Source of the DNA: Lysobacterales bacterium
GTDB taxonomy: Bacteria; Pseudomonadota; Gammaproteobacteria; Xanthomonadales; Rhodanobacteraceae
DNA length: 64,000 nucleotides
NCBI GenBank assembly: GCA_016707485.1
Contig: JADJHN010000001.1
Location: 930,001 to 994,000, forward strand
Direction of reading: 5' to 3'
In this document: positions 18,584 to 26,596 of the stretch, one piece after another
Layout: each line of letters starts with the position of its first letter
How positions within the stretch are numbered: the stretch's first letter is position 1
Notes under the pieces: generated by a model
The model's input: the letters and a program-made list of their open reading frames with translations, nothing else
The model's database searches: none
Told to the model about the DNA's origin: nothing
Made by a program: the position numbers and the translations under genes

Positions 18584-19319
18584 TCAACCGCGCTCGCGCA
18601 CATACACGGATTTCGCCGATCCGCCGCCGGCCATCGGGCGTTCCTCGATATCGAACAGGTTGCTGGCGGCGACCAGTTCACGCAATTTCGAGAAGCCGTA
18701 GCTGCGCGCGTCGAAATCCGGCATCTGCTTGACGAGGTAGTTGCCGACCAGGCCAAGAAACGCCCAACCGGTGTCGTCGGATGAAGCCTCGACCGCATCG
18801 CGCAGCAATCTCGCCAGGCGCTTGTCCTTGCCGACGCCGGCAACCGGCTTGTCCTTGGCCGGCTTGCCTTCATCCTTCTTCAACAGGAATTCGGTATAGA
18901 TGAACTTGTCGCAGGCGGAGACAAACGGCTGCGGCGTCTTGCGTTCGCCGAATCCGTACACGGTCAGCCCGGACTCGCGGATGCGTGCGGCTATGCGGGT
19001 GAAGTCGCTGTCGCTGGATACGATGCAGAACCCATCCAGGCGCTGGCTGTAGAGGAGATCCATGGCGTCGATGATCATCGCCGAATCCGTCGCGTTCTTG
19101 CCGACCGTGTAACGGAATTGCTGGATCGGCTGGATCGAATGCGACAGCAACACTTCTTTCCAGCCCCTTCAACTGCGGGCCGGTCCAGTCGCCATAAATG
19201 CGCTTGACGCTGGCCGTGCCGTACTTGCTGACCTCCGCCAGCAGGCCTTCGACGATCGAGGGCTGCGCGTTGTCGGCATCGATGAGAACGGCAAGCCGGC
19301 TGGAAATGGGACTGCTCAT
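18584..19319 (-). pseudogene. NYN-domain (PIN-like) ribonuclease protein with C-terminal OST-HTH/LOTUS domain, frameshifted
   Basis: The ATG at 19319 encodes SSPISSRLAVLIDADNAQPS, the NYN-domain opening with its first acidic residues, up to GDWTGPQLKG. A single-base indel near 19162-19167 (in a run of C on the plus strand) breaks the frame. The next frame continues WKEVLLSHSIQPIQQFRYTV, then GKNATDSAMIIDAMDLLYS and IVSSDSDFTRIAARIRESG, both characteristic NYN catalytic segments. The C-terminal 70 residues (LARLLRDAVEASSDDTGWAF...) look like an OST-HTH RNA-binding domain. Such proteins are putative RNases. Apart from the indel the gene appears complete, about 245 residues. Confidence 0.82.
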
Positions 19320-19646
19320 GTCTCGGCCTCGGTGACGGAATGCGTCGAGAATAGCGCCAAATGACCGCTTTCGCCGACGCCTTCATCCCTGCAGCGCGCC
19401 AAGTCGGCTGCCACGGAAAACGCCACGCCTGAGTAGACCGGTGTTCAGCCGTTCGCGACGTCTGCCTTTCGCCAAACCCATTCATCGGCATCGCCAACAA
19501 ACATCCGCGGTAACCTGAGTCATGCTCACCCACATCGGATAGCGGGTAGATTCAAGACAAGAGCCCCATTTTTCCGGTCCCATGCTTCCCCCTCTTCTAC
19601 TGGCGTTTCGGCGTGAGCGACCTATCGGTCATAGCCGCATGCCCAA
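19320..19646. other. Intergenic region with the left copy of a direct repeat
   Basis: No gene is supported in these 327 bases. They contain the left copy (19414-19462) of a repeat also found at 22742-22790. The first 19 bases (CGGAAAACGCCACGCCTGA) are identical and the remainder differs mainly by transitions. The two copies bracket the COQ7-like fragment and the restriction-modification genes. Confidence 0.55.
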
Positions 19647-19931
19647 TCATATGACTTCCTCAGTTGACGCTGAAACAAGCGGTGTGAGGAACATCGGCCA
19701 GAGACTACCCACTTGGACATGACTTTCCGAGCGGTCATGGTGCTGCTGCTCCTCAGCGGCGATGGCGAAGATTGCAGAGACCGCGGCAGGGTCATTGCCG
19801 CGCAGCGCAACAAGCTGCTTCTGCAAATGGCTGATAAAAACGCTATCAACCGCAATGGTGGTGGCCGCAATGGCACCGGGCCCGCAGATGCCACTAATCA
19901 CACCGATTACGTACCAACCAAGGCAACACAT
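19647..19931 (-). pseudogene. Fragment resembling the C-terminal half of a COQ7-like di-iron protein
   Basis: A minus-strand frame of about 94 residues begins MCCLGWYVIGVISGICGPGA and contains FISHLQKQLVALRGNDPAAV and the EEQQHHD segment. The pattern of helix, HL..QL and ExxH with a terminal SASTEEVI resembles the C-terminal half of demethoxyubiquinone hydroxylase-family proteins. The N-terminal half with the first metal-binding motif is missing: a TGA lies upstream in frame. The frame ends at TGA exactly where relatives have Trp, followed by LGMRL and another TGA, so the end also looks mutated. Family assignment is tentative. Confidence 0.45.
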
Positions 19932-20062
19932 GACGCCCAGGACGCTGCAGGTCGAGCGTCAATCCGCCCTGCATTTTTGCTGTTGGGCCTAATGGCTAGG
20001 GCGGCGAAATGGCGACCTCGTTTACGTCACCGGAATTCCGAGAGTGTTTGGGCAGCTCTAGG

Positions 20063-21718
20063 TCACGCTACTTGCGCAATCCGCTTGCGATTGAAGTCGT
20101 ACAAACCGAAAAGCGCATCAAGCTCTCGTGGTTGAACTGTAAGTCCACGTTGCGCATCTTCGACGATGCACTTCACCATGCCAATGGCCTCACGTTTGTC
20201 CGATGCGGTTACCCACCACGGATAAGGCAGCCGTTCAATATCCTTACTTTGGATGTTCATGGTGTGATTCAGCACTGACTTCATTAACATCGTCGCCTGC
20301 GGTGAGGCGCACCAACCGAGTATGAACCACAGCTCATCGCGTTCCACGCCATCGCGCAGAAAAGCGCATGGCGCACCGCTGTCCAGAATGTAACCGGATG
20401 GCAGATAACGCATGTCAATGCGCGAACTCACCAATCGCCACGTCATGCCTTCGCGCTCGAAGAACGGCGCACCGCCCACACCATGCAGATACCAGCTTCC
20501 GTTTTTCTTGAATGTCTTCACCGCATCACCATCGTCCTTCCAGAAAATGACGAATCGCGGCGGCACATAGAACAACCCCGGCTGCGCCTTGTTGTAATAC
20601 CGGTAGTCAGGATGCGGTATCCGCAGGCGCTTGGGAGCATCGAAACTGAGCAAGCGTACATTACGCCGAGTCACGCCCATTTGTTCTTTTCTTGCAATCT
20701 CCGCCTGCTTCACAGTGGACATTTTCCCTAGCCGCGCGCGGCCCAATTCACGCTTCAGCGTGATGAGGTCTTCAAAGAACATGAAATCGTATGGCTCATC
20801 AAAGTAGCCATCGTCATCGAGTTCGCGGACGAAGTATTCATTCTTTCCGGTCGTCATGCCGCTGGACGCGACGATGTATTCAGCAAGAACTCCGCCGGAA
20901 AACAGTACCGAATGATCGTCCGACACCTGCCACGACAGATTACCCGTGCAACGGATGCTGCTCACCTTTAAACGCGCACCATCGACAACGATTTCATCCG
21001 CCTTCTTTCCTCGTACGTGCCGCATCGTCACCATCGGGTACTTGGTTTCTTCGGAGAACTCCGGCAAGCGTCGAACGGTTGTCGCACCTTCTTCCATCAG
21101 GGCATTGCGCAACCCACGCATCGTCGGAATCGTGAGAAAGGTATCCGAACAGATGAATTCCAGTGTCGCGCCATCCTTGAGTAACTCGAGCGATTTGACG
21201 ATAAACAGCGAGTAGCTCTCCCTCTTGATCTTGCAGCCGTGGCGGCGCCCGTAACGGCGTTCCAGTTCATCCTGCAACGCCAACGCAACAGTGCCGCCAA
21301 ACGGCGGATTTCCGATGATCAGGTCGAACCCCATTCCACTACCAAGCAAGTCACCGGGTCTGTTTTCGTATCCAGCCAGCACGGCAGGATCAAGAAAATC
21401 GCCTAGGATCAGGTTGTGCCGATCAGGCAACTTTCCCCATCGCCGCTCAATCTCAGCCAATGTCCATGTGTACACATCCTTGTCCAGCTCCACACCCCAG
21501 ATGTTCTCGTTCAACACCTTCGCAAGGTCGGCATTGCGAAGCCGCATGAACGCTTCGACCAATGGCAACAAGAACGCCCCTTTACCGAACCCAGGCTCCA
21601 GCACACGCATGTCGGCGCGCAAGACCCACGCATCCAGTAAATTCTTGGCAATTAGAGGCGGTGTGAAGAACTGTCCAAGCTGGCGTTTCGCGTCGCGATT
21701 GTGCTTGATCTTGGCCAT
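20063..21718 (-). CDS. N6-adenine DNA methyltransferase, Eco57I-like (restriction-modification)
   Basis: Class I SAM-dependent DNA methylase of 551 residues. It starts MAKIKHNRDAKRQLGQFFTP, has the FTPPLIAKNLLDAW block typical of this group, the SAM motif LEPGFGKGAFLLPLVEAF (near residue 40) and the catalytic NPPFGG (near residue 137). The C-terminal 300 residues are the likely target-recognition region. A short gap separates it from the upstream candidate nuclease gene, same strand. Base composition is clearly less GC-rich than the flanking chromosome, which fits horizontal acquisition. The specificity cannot be predicted. Confidence 0.88.
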   Translation of the reverse strand: MAKIKHNRDAKRQLGQFFTPPLIAKNLLDAWVLRADMRVLEPGFGKGAFLLPLVEAFMRLRNADLAKVLNENIWGVELDKDVYTWTLAEIERRWGKLPDRHNLILGDFLDPAVLAGYENRPGDLLGSGMGFDLIIGNPPFGGTVALALQDELERRYGRRHGCKIKRESYSLFIVKSLELLKDGATLEFICSDTFLTIPTMRGLRNALMEEGATTVRRLPEFSEETKYPMVTMRHVRGKKADEIVVDGARLKVSSIRCTGNLSWQVSDDHSVLFSGGVLAEYIVASSGMTTGKNEYFVRELDDDGYFDEPYDFMFFEDLITLKRELGRARLGKMSTVKQAEIARKEQMGVTRRNVRLLSFDAPKRLRIPHPDYRYYNKAQPGLFYVPPRFVIFWKDDGDAVKTFKKNGSWYLHGVGGAPFFEREGMTWRLVSSRIDMRYLPSGYILDSGAPCAFLRDGVERDELWFILGWCASPQATMLMKSVLNHTMNIQSKDIERLPYPWWVTASDKREAIGMVKCIVEDAQRGLTVQPRELDALFGLYDFNRKRIAQVA

Positions 21719-21723
21719 GACAA

Positions 21724-22423
21724 TCAGGGAACGAAGACCAAGCCGGATTGATCGACCTCGAACTTCCGATCACCGAAATCCTCAAACAGTTTGCGTTGTC
21801 GCCGCAAGCGCTCCTTGCGATTGCAAATCAATGAATCCACACCCGCCTCGAACCTCCCAAACAATAGTTCCACTTTTTCAACCATTGTTCGAACTCGTGG
21901 CTTATTACCGCTATCCCACGCCAAAAAGAAGTCTCGCTCACGTAACATGATCTGCCCCGGCCCCGCGTCGTAGACGATGAAATCCAGCCAATCCAGCATG
22001 TCCACCAGCGCGATCTTGTGCTGCACCGGATCACCCAAAGAGAACTTCACGATCAAGAGGTAGTAGCTGTCGATCCATCTGTGAAGGATGTAGTCCAAAA
22101 GCTTCTGCATCGACACCAGATTCGGTTGTCCGTTCATGTCCTGCAAACCGGCTTTCACGTTGACGGGATTGAGGACACCGCCCCCATGCAACCACGTCAC
22201 CCATCGAACGTTTGCGCGACTCACCCTTGCCGTCCGCCTCGTACCGAGTATCGAATTTCACTTTGAGCAAAGCCGTAGTGTGATCGTCAACATAATCAGC
22301 TATGCGATGACCGATCTCCTTACCGCGCGTGATTTCCAGAAAACCTTTGTTGCTGACCTGAGCATCCCAAAAAGCCCTGGCTTGACGCGCAATCGCTCGC
22401 AGCTGATTTTCAGACAAGGCCAT
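21724..22423 (-). pseudogene. Putative type II restriction endonuclease partner, frameshifted
   Basis: The ATG at 22423 (GTG at 22438 also possible) encodes MALSENQLRAIARQARAFWD and continues to ESRKRSM. A single-base indel in the GGG at 22200-22202 then breaks the frame. The other frame resumes as VTWLHGGGVLNPVNVKAGLQ and runs to FGDRKFEVDQSGLVFVP, giving about 233 residues overall. I do not recognise the exact family. The position directly upstream of the methylase and the PVNVK segment (a possible PD-(D/E)xK-type core) make it the likely restriction subunit. If the indel is real, the methylase is an orphan. Confidence 0.6.
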
Positions 22424-22741
22424 GTGGGGAACGCTCACTCAAATCATCGGACATCGTGGCTACATCTTAGCGCATGCAGTCACAGACTGGGATCAAGCGC
22501 AAACCGATCTCCGGTGGATTCAACCTTGACGTTTTAATTTCAACGAACCGAGGCGACCGATGCATCCTCGGCTGAGCCGATCCACGACCCGCGAAGTTCC
22601 TCATGTCGTATCGACATCCGGCCCAGGAAAAATCCTTGCCATGCACAGGAAACGACCCAGCGCCGTCTCCTCAATTAGGTCAGACGCGCGTGCCGACACG
22701 GCGCAGGCATTCGTAGCGAGGCCGCCTGTGCCGGACGGATT
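22424..22741. other. Intergenic region without a supported gene
   Basis: About 318 bases between the putative restriction gene and the second copy of the direct repeat. Short frames exist but none has family features or a convincing start. The region presumably holds the promoter of the restriction-modification genes. Confidence 0.4.
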
Positions 22742-22790
22742 CGGAAAACGCCACGCCTGAACAGACCGGCATTCGGTCACTCGGAACGTC
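22742..22790. repeat. Right copy of the direct repeat flanking the RM segment
   Basis: Matches 19414-19462 in the same orientation. The first 19 bases are identical, then AGACCGG, TTC, TCG and ACGTC blocks are shared, with differences mostly at transitions. It abuts the truncated end of the IS3 orfA remnant. It could be a dispersed chromosomal repeat used for recombination, or a trace of the insertion event. Confidence 0.55.
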
Positions 22791-23051
22791 AGTCATTCAA
22801 CTGCTCGTAGGCCTTCTTGACCTTGCGCAGCGCCTTGAGCTCCGCCACCACTTCTTTGTCGACCGCCACACCCTTCGTCATGATCAATCCCTCGCGCGCC
22901 TGTTTGCGCCAAAGAGACAGCATGAAGGGATGGATGTAAAGCGACTCGGCAACATCACCCACAGCGACGCCCGGCAACTGACTCAGGCGAACGGCCGTCG
23001 CCTTGATTTCACGACTGTAACGATAGGTGGTTCGGGGCCGGGTTTGGCCAT
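22789..23051 (-). pseudogene. IS3-family orfA remnant
   Basis: From the ATG at 23051 the frame reads MAKPGP. A missing C in the run at 23034-23037 breaks it, and the next frame continues RTTYRYSREIKATAVRLSQLPG and VAESLYIHPFMLSLWRKQAREG. This is the helix-turn-helix DNA-binding part of an IS3 OrfA. It stops early at KKAYEQLND, before the leucine-zipper and orfB segments normally found, so orfB and the right end of the element are missing. The terminal sequence TGTCCACTGAAGCGAAGGAA at 23072 onward looks like its left end and interrupts an attC-like site. Confidence 0.75.
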
Positions 23052-23107
23052 GATGACAACTCCTGATGGTTAGATCAGGGTGTCCACTGAAGCGAAGGAA
23101 CCGTCCA

Positions 23108-23131
23108 GTCCACTCGAGCGAAGGGTTAGCC
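23108..23131 (-). repeat. attC half-site at the left edge of the cassette array
   Basis: On the minus strand it reads GGCTAACCCTTCGCTCGAG then TGGAC, the beginning of an attC (R'' box GGCTAAC plus the first arm). The other half is lost where the IS3 end begins. It marks the left limit of the integron cassette cluster, directly before the vapBC promoter. Confidence 0.55.
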
Positions 23132-23137
23132 GGCAGT

Positions 23138-23166
23138 TTGACTTGGCACCGCTATGGAACCATAAT
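23138..23166 (+). promoter_or_regulatory. vapBC promoter with overlapping operator
   Basis: TTGACT (23138-23143) and CATAAT (23161-23166) are separated by 17 bases, a near-consensus sigma70 promoter 24 bases before vapB. The palindrome ATGGAACCAT (23154-23163) overlaps the -10 element and a further AAACCAT follows, a plausible binding site for autoregulation by the VapBC complex. Confidence 0.65.
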
Positions 23167-23189
23167 GAAACCATTGATGAGGTGCTGCA

Positions 23190-23435
23190 ATGCCTACGAC
23201 TCTGACCTTGAAGAACATTCCCGACGAGGTGTACCAACGGCTCAAGGCCTCCGCGGAGAACCACCGGCGAAGCCTGAACAGCGAAGCGATTGTGTGCTTG
23301 GAATCGGTGTTGATTCCAGGGCGTGTGGCGGTCAGCGAGCGATTGGCAAAGGCTCGTGCTCTGCGCGCGGCACTGCCGAAGGCGAAGTTCCGTGCGAAGG
23401 ACATTGACGCCTACAAGCGCGAGGGCCGGCAATGA
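23190..23435 (+). CDS. vapB: VapB/FitA-type antitoxin
   Basis: Antitoxin of 81 residues. The N-terminus PTTLTLKNIPDEVYQRLKAS followed by AENHRRSLNSEAI is an Arc-type ribbon-helix-helix DNA-binding domain of the FitA/VapB kind. The C-terminal half (RAALPKAKFRAKDIDAYKRE) is the toxin-binding tail. It overlaps vapC by ATGA. It lies in an integron cassette but points opposite to the other cassette genes and carries its own promoter, as toxin-antitoxin cassettes usually do. Confidence 0.9.
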   Translation: MPTTLTLKNIPDEVYQRLKASAENHRRSLNSEAIVCLESVLIPGRVAVSERLAKARALRAALPKAKFRAKDIDAYKREGRQ

Positions 23436-23827
23436 TTGTTGTGGACAGCAACGTTGTTGCGTACCTGTACCTACCGGGCGACTACACCGAGAAGGCGGAA
23501 GCCTTGCTCGAGCATGACGCTGACTGGGCGGCGCCGCTGCTCTGGCGAAGCGAGTTCCGCAACATTCTGGCTGGCTACATGCGTCGGAAGACGCTCACGT
23601 TTGAGGCGGCGCGCGATCTGCAACTGGAGGCAGAAAGCCTGCTGACCGGCGCTGAACATGAGGTGGACTCGCGCCAGGTGCTGGAACTCGTGCGCGATAG
23701 CGACTGTTCTGCGTACGACTGCGAGTTCGTAGCGCTGGCAATGACGCTCGGCGTGAAGCTTGTGACGATGGACGCCAAGCTTCTAAAGGCCTTCCCCAAG
23801 TACGCAGTGGCGCTCTCTGTCGGCTAA
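23432..23827 (+). CDS. vapC: VapC-type PIN-domain toxin
   Basis: RNase toxin of 131 residues with the four-acid PIN active site: Asp5 in MIVVDSNVVAYLYLPGD, Glu41 in LLWRSEFRNIL, Asp96 in CSAYDCEFVALA and Asp114 in LVTMDAKLLKAFP. It is paired with vapB by a four-base overlap. The stop TAA lies in the GGCTAACG box of an attC that is interrupted right there by an IS1182 copy. Its likely role is stabilisation of the cassette cluster. Confidence 0.9.
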   Translation: MIVVDSNVVAYLYLPGDYTEKAEALLEHDADWAAPLLWRSEFRNILAGYMRRKTLTFEAARDLQLEAESLLTGAEHEVDSRQVLELVRDSDCSAYDCEFVALAMTLGVKLVTMDAKLLKAFPKYAVALSVG

Positions 23828-23829
23828 CG

Positions 23830-25601
23830 TAGCTGTAGAAAAACCCATCCACAGCCTATCATTCGTCATGTCCGCAACAAAGCGGAAAATGAGGCGAAGC
23901 AACGATGGCGCGATACCGGCACTACGACCCCAGCAGACCAAGATGATCGCGGTGTCTTATGCTCGACAATTGCTGCCTGGAACCTTTGAGCACGCGTTGA
24001 GCTACCTGATCGACAACGAGATCGATCTCGGACGATTTGCCGAGCGCTTCAAGAATGACGAGACCGGTGCGCCTGCCTACGACCCGGCGGTATTGCTCAA
24101 GGTGGTGCTGTTCGCCTACTCGCGCGGCATCACCTCCTCGCGCACGATGGCGCGAGCGTGTGCGGAGAATGTGCAGTTCATTGCCCTGGCCTGCGACCAG
24201 CAACCGCACTTCACCACCCTGGCGCACTTCGTGGCGACGCTGGGCAAGGAAGTCGAGGCGGTATTTCGAGACGTGCTGATGGTCTGCAACGTGCAAGGTC
24301 TGATCGGCAAGACGATGTTTGCCATCGACGGCTGCAAGCTGCCTTCGAACGCCTCCAAGGAATGGAGCGGCACCCGGGCGGACTTCGAGCGCAAGGCGGC
24401 GAAGATGGAGCGCGCCGTGGCTCATCTGGTCAAGGCGCATGCCGAGCAAGATGCCAGCGAAGCACTCGATCCCAGCCAGGACAAGCAGCGCGAACACGAA
24501 GAACGGACCCTCGCCACCTTGCGCAAGAATGCCGGCAAGCTGCGCTCAGCCCTGGCCACCACGAGCGAACGCATGGGTGCCCAAGGCAAGCCGATCAAGC
24601 GCAACCTGACTGATGCCGAAAGCGCCACGCTCAAGAGCGGTCATGGCGTGGTTCAAGGCTATATCGGCGTCGCGGCGGTCGACGGCGCGCATCAGGTGAT
24701 TGTCGAAGCGCAAGCGCACGGCACGCCACAAGAACACGACCTGCTCAAGCCGGTGATTGACGGCGTACGCAAGCACTTTAAGGCCATCGGCGAAGACGGT
24801 GCCGCCGATGCCGCGGCCTATCTGGCCGACGCCGGCTACCACAGCGAACGCGGCCTGAAAGACCTGGCCGCCGATGGCATCGACGGTTATATCGCGGACG
24901 GCACTATGCGCAAGCGCGACCCGCGCTACGCCGAGGCAAGCGTGCACAAGCGACCCAGCAAGGCGAAGACCTTCCTGCCCAGGGACTTCAGCTTCGATCG
25001 CGAACACGGCACCTGTATTTGCCCCGCCGGACAGAGCCTCAAACTCAACAGCGCCAACGCCATCATCAATGGTCGCAAGGCCACCGTATTCAAGGGCACC
25101 GCCGCCACCTGCGCGGCGTGTCCGCTGCGCAGTCAGTGCCTGCGCAAGCCTGATCTCACCGCCGTACGCCAGGTGGCCTTTTTCGAAGGCGCGGTAGCGA
25201 GCAAGCTGACCAACCCGCACTGCCGCGCCATGCGCGAGAAGATCGACAGCGAAAAGGGACGTGCAATCTACGCCCATCGCATGGGCCTGATCGAGCCGGG
25301 ATTCGGCCACACACAACAACGCGGACTGCGACGATTCACGCTACGCGGGCAAACCAAAGTCGACACGCAATGGAAGCTGTTCTGCATTGTCCACAACGTG
25401 GCGAAACTGCAAGTCTACGGCAAGATGGCCGCGTAAGCGGAGAACCGTCCGTAAAACACCCCCAAAACAGCCCGATCAACGCCGAAAATCAGCGTGTGAA
25501 TGATCGAAGAGCGACACGCAAAGAATCCCGCGAACCCGAAATGAAAATCCGCCAGCAAGGCGGATGCGTGGACGAGCGGAAAGGGGTTTTTCTACAGCTT
25601 C
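23830..25601 (+). mobile_element. IS1182-family insertion sequence, copy 1 (in an attC)
   Basis: The ends share the inverted repeat AGCTGTAGAAAAACCC (left) with GGGTTTTTCTACAGCT (right). The element is about 1772 bp. It is flanked by AACG on the left and AACA on the right; the left AACG belongs to the outer box (GGCTAACG) of the attC of the 25663-26256 cassette. Nearly identical to copies 2 and 4. Confidence 0.85.
23868..25436 (+). CDS. IS1182-family transposase, copy 1 (altered N-terminus)
   Basis: DDE transposase with an N-terminal DUF772-type domain (YDPAVLLKVVLFAYSRGITS) and candidate catalytic residues in AIDGCKLPSNASKEWSG, YLADAGYHSERG and the terminal RMGLIEP..GH block; a CPLRSQCLRKPDL Cys cluster lies near residue 410. 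In the other copies the gene begins with an ATG corresponding to 23905 (MARYRHYDPQQTK). Here one C is missing from a run of five near 23933, so the natural start is out of frame. The ATG at 23868 gives an open frame with about 22 different N-terminal residues. It also has EPGFGH where the other copies have EPVFGH. Confidence 0.8.
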   Translation: MSATKRKMRRSNDGAIPALRPQQTKMIAVSYARQLLPGTFEHALSYLIDNEIDLGRFAERFKNDETGAPAYDPAVLLKVVLFAYSRGITSSRTMARACAENVQFIALACDQQPHFTTLAHFVATLGKEVEAVFRDVLMVCNVQGLIGKTMFAIDGCKLPSNASKEWSGTRADFERKAAKMERAVAHLVKAHAEQDASEALDPSQDKQREHEERTLATLRKNAGKLRSALATTSERMGAQGKPIKRNLTDAESATLKSGHGVVQGYIGVAAVDGAHQVIVEAQAHGTPQEHDLLKPVIDGVRKHFKAIGEDGAADAAAYLADAGYHSERGLKDLAADGIDGYIADGTMRKRDPRYAEASVHKRPSKAKTFLPRDFSFDREHGTCICPAGQSLKLNSANAIINGRKATVFKGTAATCAACPLRSQCLRKPDLTAVRQVAFFEGAVASKLTNPHCRAMREKIDSEKGRAIYAHRMGLIEPGFGHTQQRGLRRFTLRGQTKVDTQWKLFCIVHNVAKLQVYGKMAA

Positions 25602-25656
25602 AACACCAGAGTTAAGCCGCGTGCATTAGCACGTCGGCTTGGACGAATAGTTGGCT
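25602..25656 (-). repeat. attC site 1 (outer box displaced by IS1182 copy 1)
   Basis: On the minus strand the site starts at the CCAAC box (GTTGGC on plus, 25650-25655). It continues TCCAAGCCGACG, a short loop at TGCATTAGCA, and CGCGGCTTAACTC. The remaining GGCTAACG box lies at 23822-23829 on the other side of the IS. The arms AAGCCGCG / CGTCGGCTT pair as in aadA-type attC sites. It terminates the cassette of the 25663-26256 gene. Confidence 0.8.
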
Positions 25657-25662
25657 GGCACT

Positions 25663-26256
25663 CTAGTACATTTCACTCGGAGGTATGCGCAAGTCGGCAA
25701 GGCGAAGCAACTCGACGCCAACCGCTCGAATAGCACCTTTAGTGGGTGACCATTGTAAGGCCACCCGGTATCCGCCCTCTGTTGATTCAACAACCCATTC
25801 GGCTCCGTCAAGGCCGTTGCGTACAACCTCTGAATGCCAAAGATCTGGGTCACGGAAAAACTCGAGCGCCTGGGCGGACTCCTGTGGCGAAAGCATCCGC
25901 TGGCGTCGGCTCACTACTGGCCCGGGCGCGTAGCCCCCAGCGCCCCCCAGCTCCGTGGCAGTCAGTTGGTAGAAACCTCCGCCCATAGGACTAACGCGGA
26001 TGGCAATTGGATGGTGGAACGAACGCAACCACGTGAACCGGAAACTGCCGGGTGGACCGGCCTTATAGAGAACTGGCTCGCCCAGAGCTTTGAGGTGTTG
26101 GGAGTACCACCGGGAACGGAACGCATCGGTTTCTTGGTCGGATCCGAGTGCGCCGGTTGGGAAGTAGTGTGGACCAGGCGCCAGCAATGAAACTGCGAGC
26201 GCCGCGGTCAGCAGCACGACTAACGCTATTGCGATGGTGGCAGTGCGCAGCAGCAT
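25663..26256 (-). CDS. Membrane-anchored or secreted cassette protein of unknown function
   Basis: Product of 197 residues with an N-terminal hydrophobic helix (LLRTATIAIALVVLLTAALA) followed by an extracytoplasmic domain with many Trp, Arg and Gly. No family was recognised. It lies in cassette orientation: the start is 10 bases from attC 2 and its TAG stop is a few bases before the R'' box of attC 1. That organisation, rather than homology, is the evidence that it is a real gene. Confidence 0.7.
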   Translation of the reverse strand: MLLRTATIAIALVVLLTAALAVSLLAPGPHYFPTGALGSDQETDAFRSRWYSQHLKALGEPVLYKAGPPGSFRFTWLRSFHHPIAIRVSPMGGGFYQLTATELGGAGGYAPGPVVSRRQRMLSPQESAQALEFFRDPDLWHSEVVRNGLDGAEWVVESTEGGYRVALQWSPTKGAIRAVGVELLRLADLRIPPSEMY

Positions 26257-26265
26257 AAAGTGACA

Positions 26266-26348
26266 TCCAACGCCGTGTTAACGCGCCGCACGAGGACGCA
26301 GGATTTTCGCGGCGACATTCGGCGGTCGCGTTGAACTACTAGTTAGAC
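26266..26348 (-). repeat. attC site 2 (intact)
   Basis: An 83-bp imperfect palindrome. On the minus strand it begins with GTCTAAC and an arm TAGTAGTTCAACGCG, and ends with CGCGTTAACACGGCGTTGGA. Its complementary arms TTAACGCG / CGCGTTGAA enclose a GC-rich variable centre. This is the only attC between two cassettes here, besides site 4, that carries no insertion. Confidence 0.85.
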
Positions 26349-26573
26349 CAAGGTTATGCCGATGCGGTGCACTTTGGAAGACCGATACGCGGCGAGTGAG
26401 TGGAGGCTTGAGCGAGCCAAGAACGACACGCGACGACACGCTGCTTTGAAGCGACCCACGCCGCGACCAAATAAGTTGGTGCGAAGAACGGAAGCGCCGC
26501 TGATGCCGCTGAACTCGCCCACGGATTCGAGCCGAAGCCAGGTGCACATGCCGCGCTGAACCGTGCAAAGCAC
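26343..26573 (-). CDS. Small cassette ORF, hypothetical
   Basis: Product of 76 residues, basic and Ser/Arg-rich, with no recognised family. Support comes from the cassette layout: the frame reads in cassette direction and its TAA stop is provided by the GTCTAAC box of attC 2, as in many integron cassettes. The start is about 15 bases from the GTCTAACG box of the next attC. An overlapping plus-strand frame (26356-26559) is less consistent with this layout. Confidence 0.45.
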   Translation of the reverse strand: MLCTVQRGMCTWLRLESVGEFSGISGASVLRTNLFGRGVGRFKAACRRVSFLARSSLHSLAAYRSSKVHRIGITLV

Positions 26574-26596
26574 TTACAGCCGATGACGGTCTAACG

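Noticed and set aside
19713..20135. Plus-strand 140-codon frame opposite the COQ7-like fragment
   Set aside because: No motifs or signal; the minus-strand fragment has recognisable helical and ExxH patterns.
26266..26348. Interpretation of the attC palindromes as transcription terminators or CRISPR repeats
   Set aside because: They have conserved outer boxes and variable centres, no U-tracts, and spacing of whole genes, not of CRISPR spacers.
26356..26559. Plus-strand 67-codon frame in the small cassette
   Set aside because: Opposite to cassette direction, with no promoter or family features; the minus-strand frame ends exactly in the attC box.
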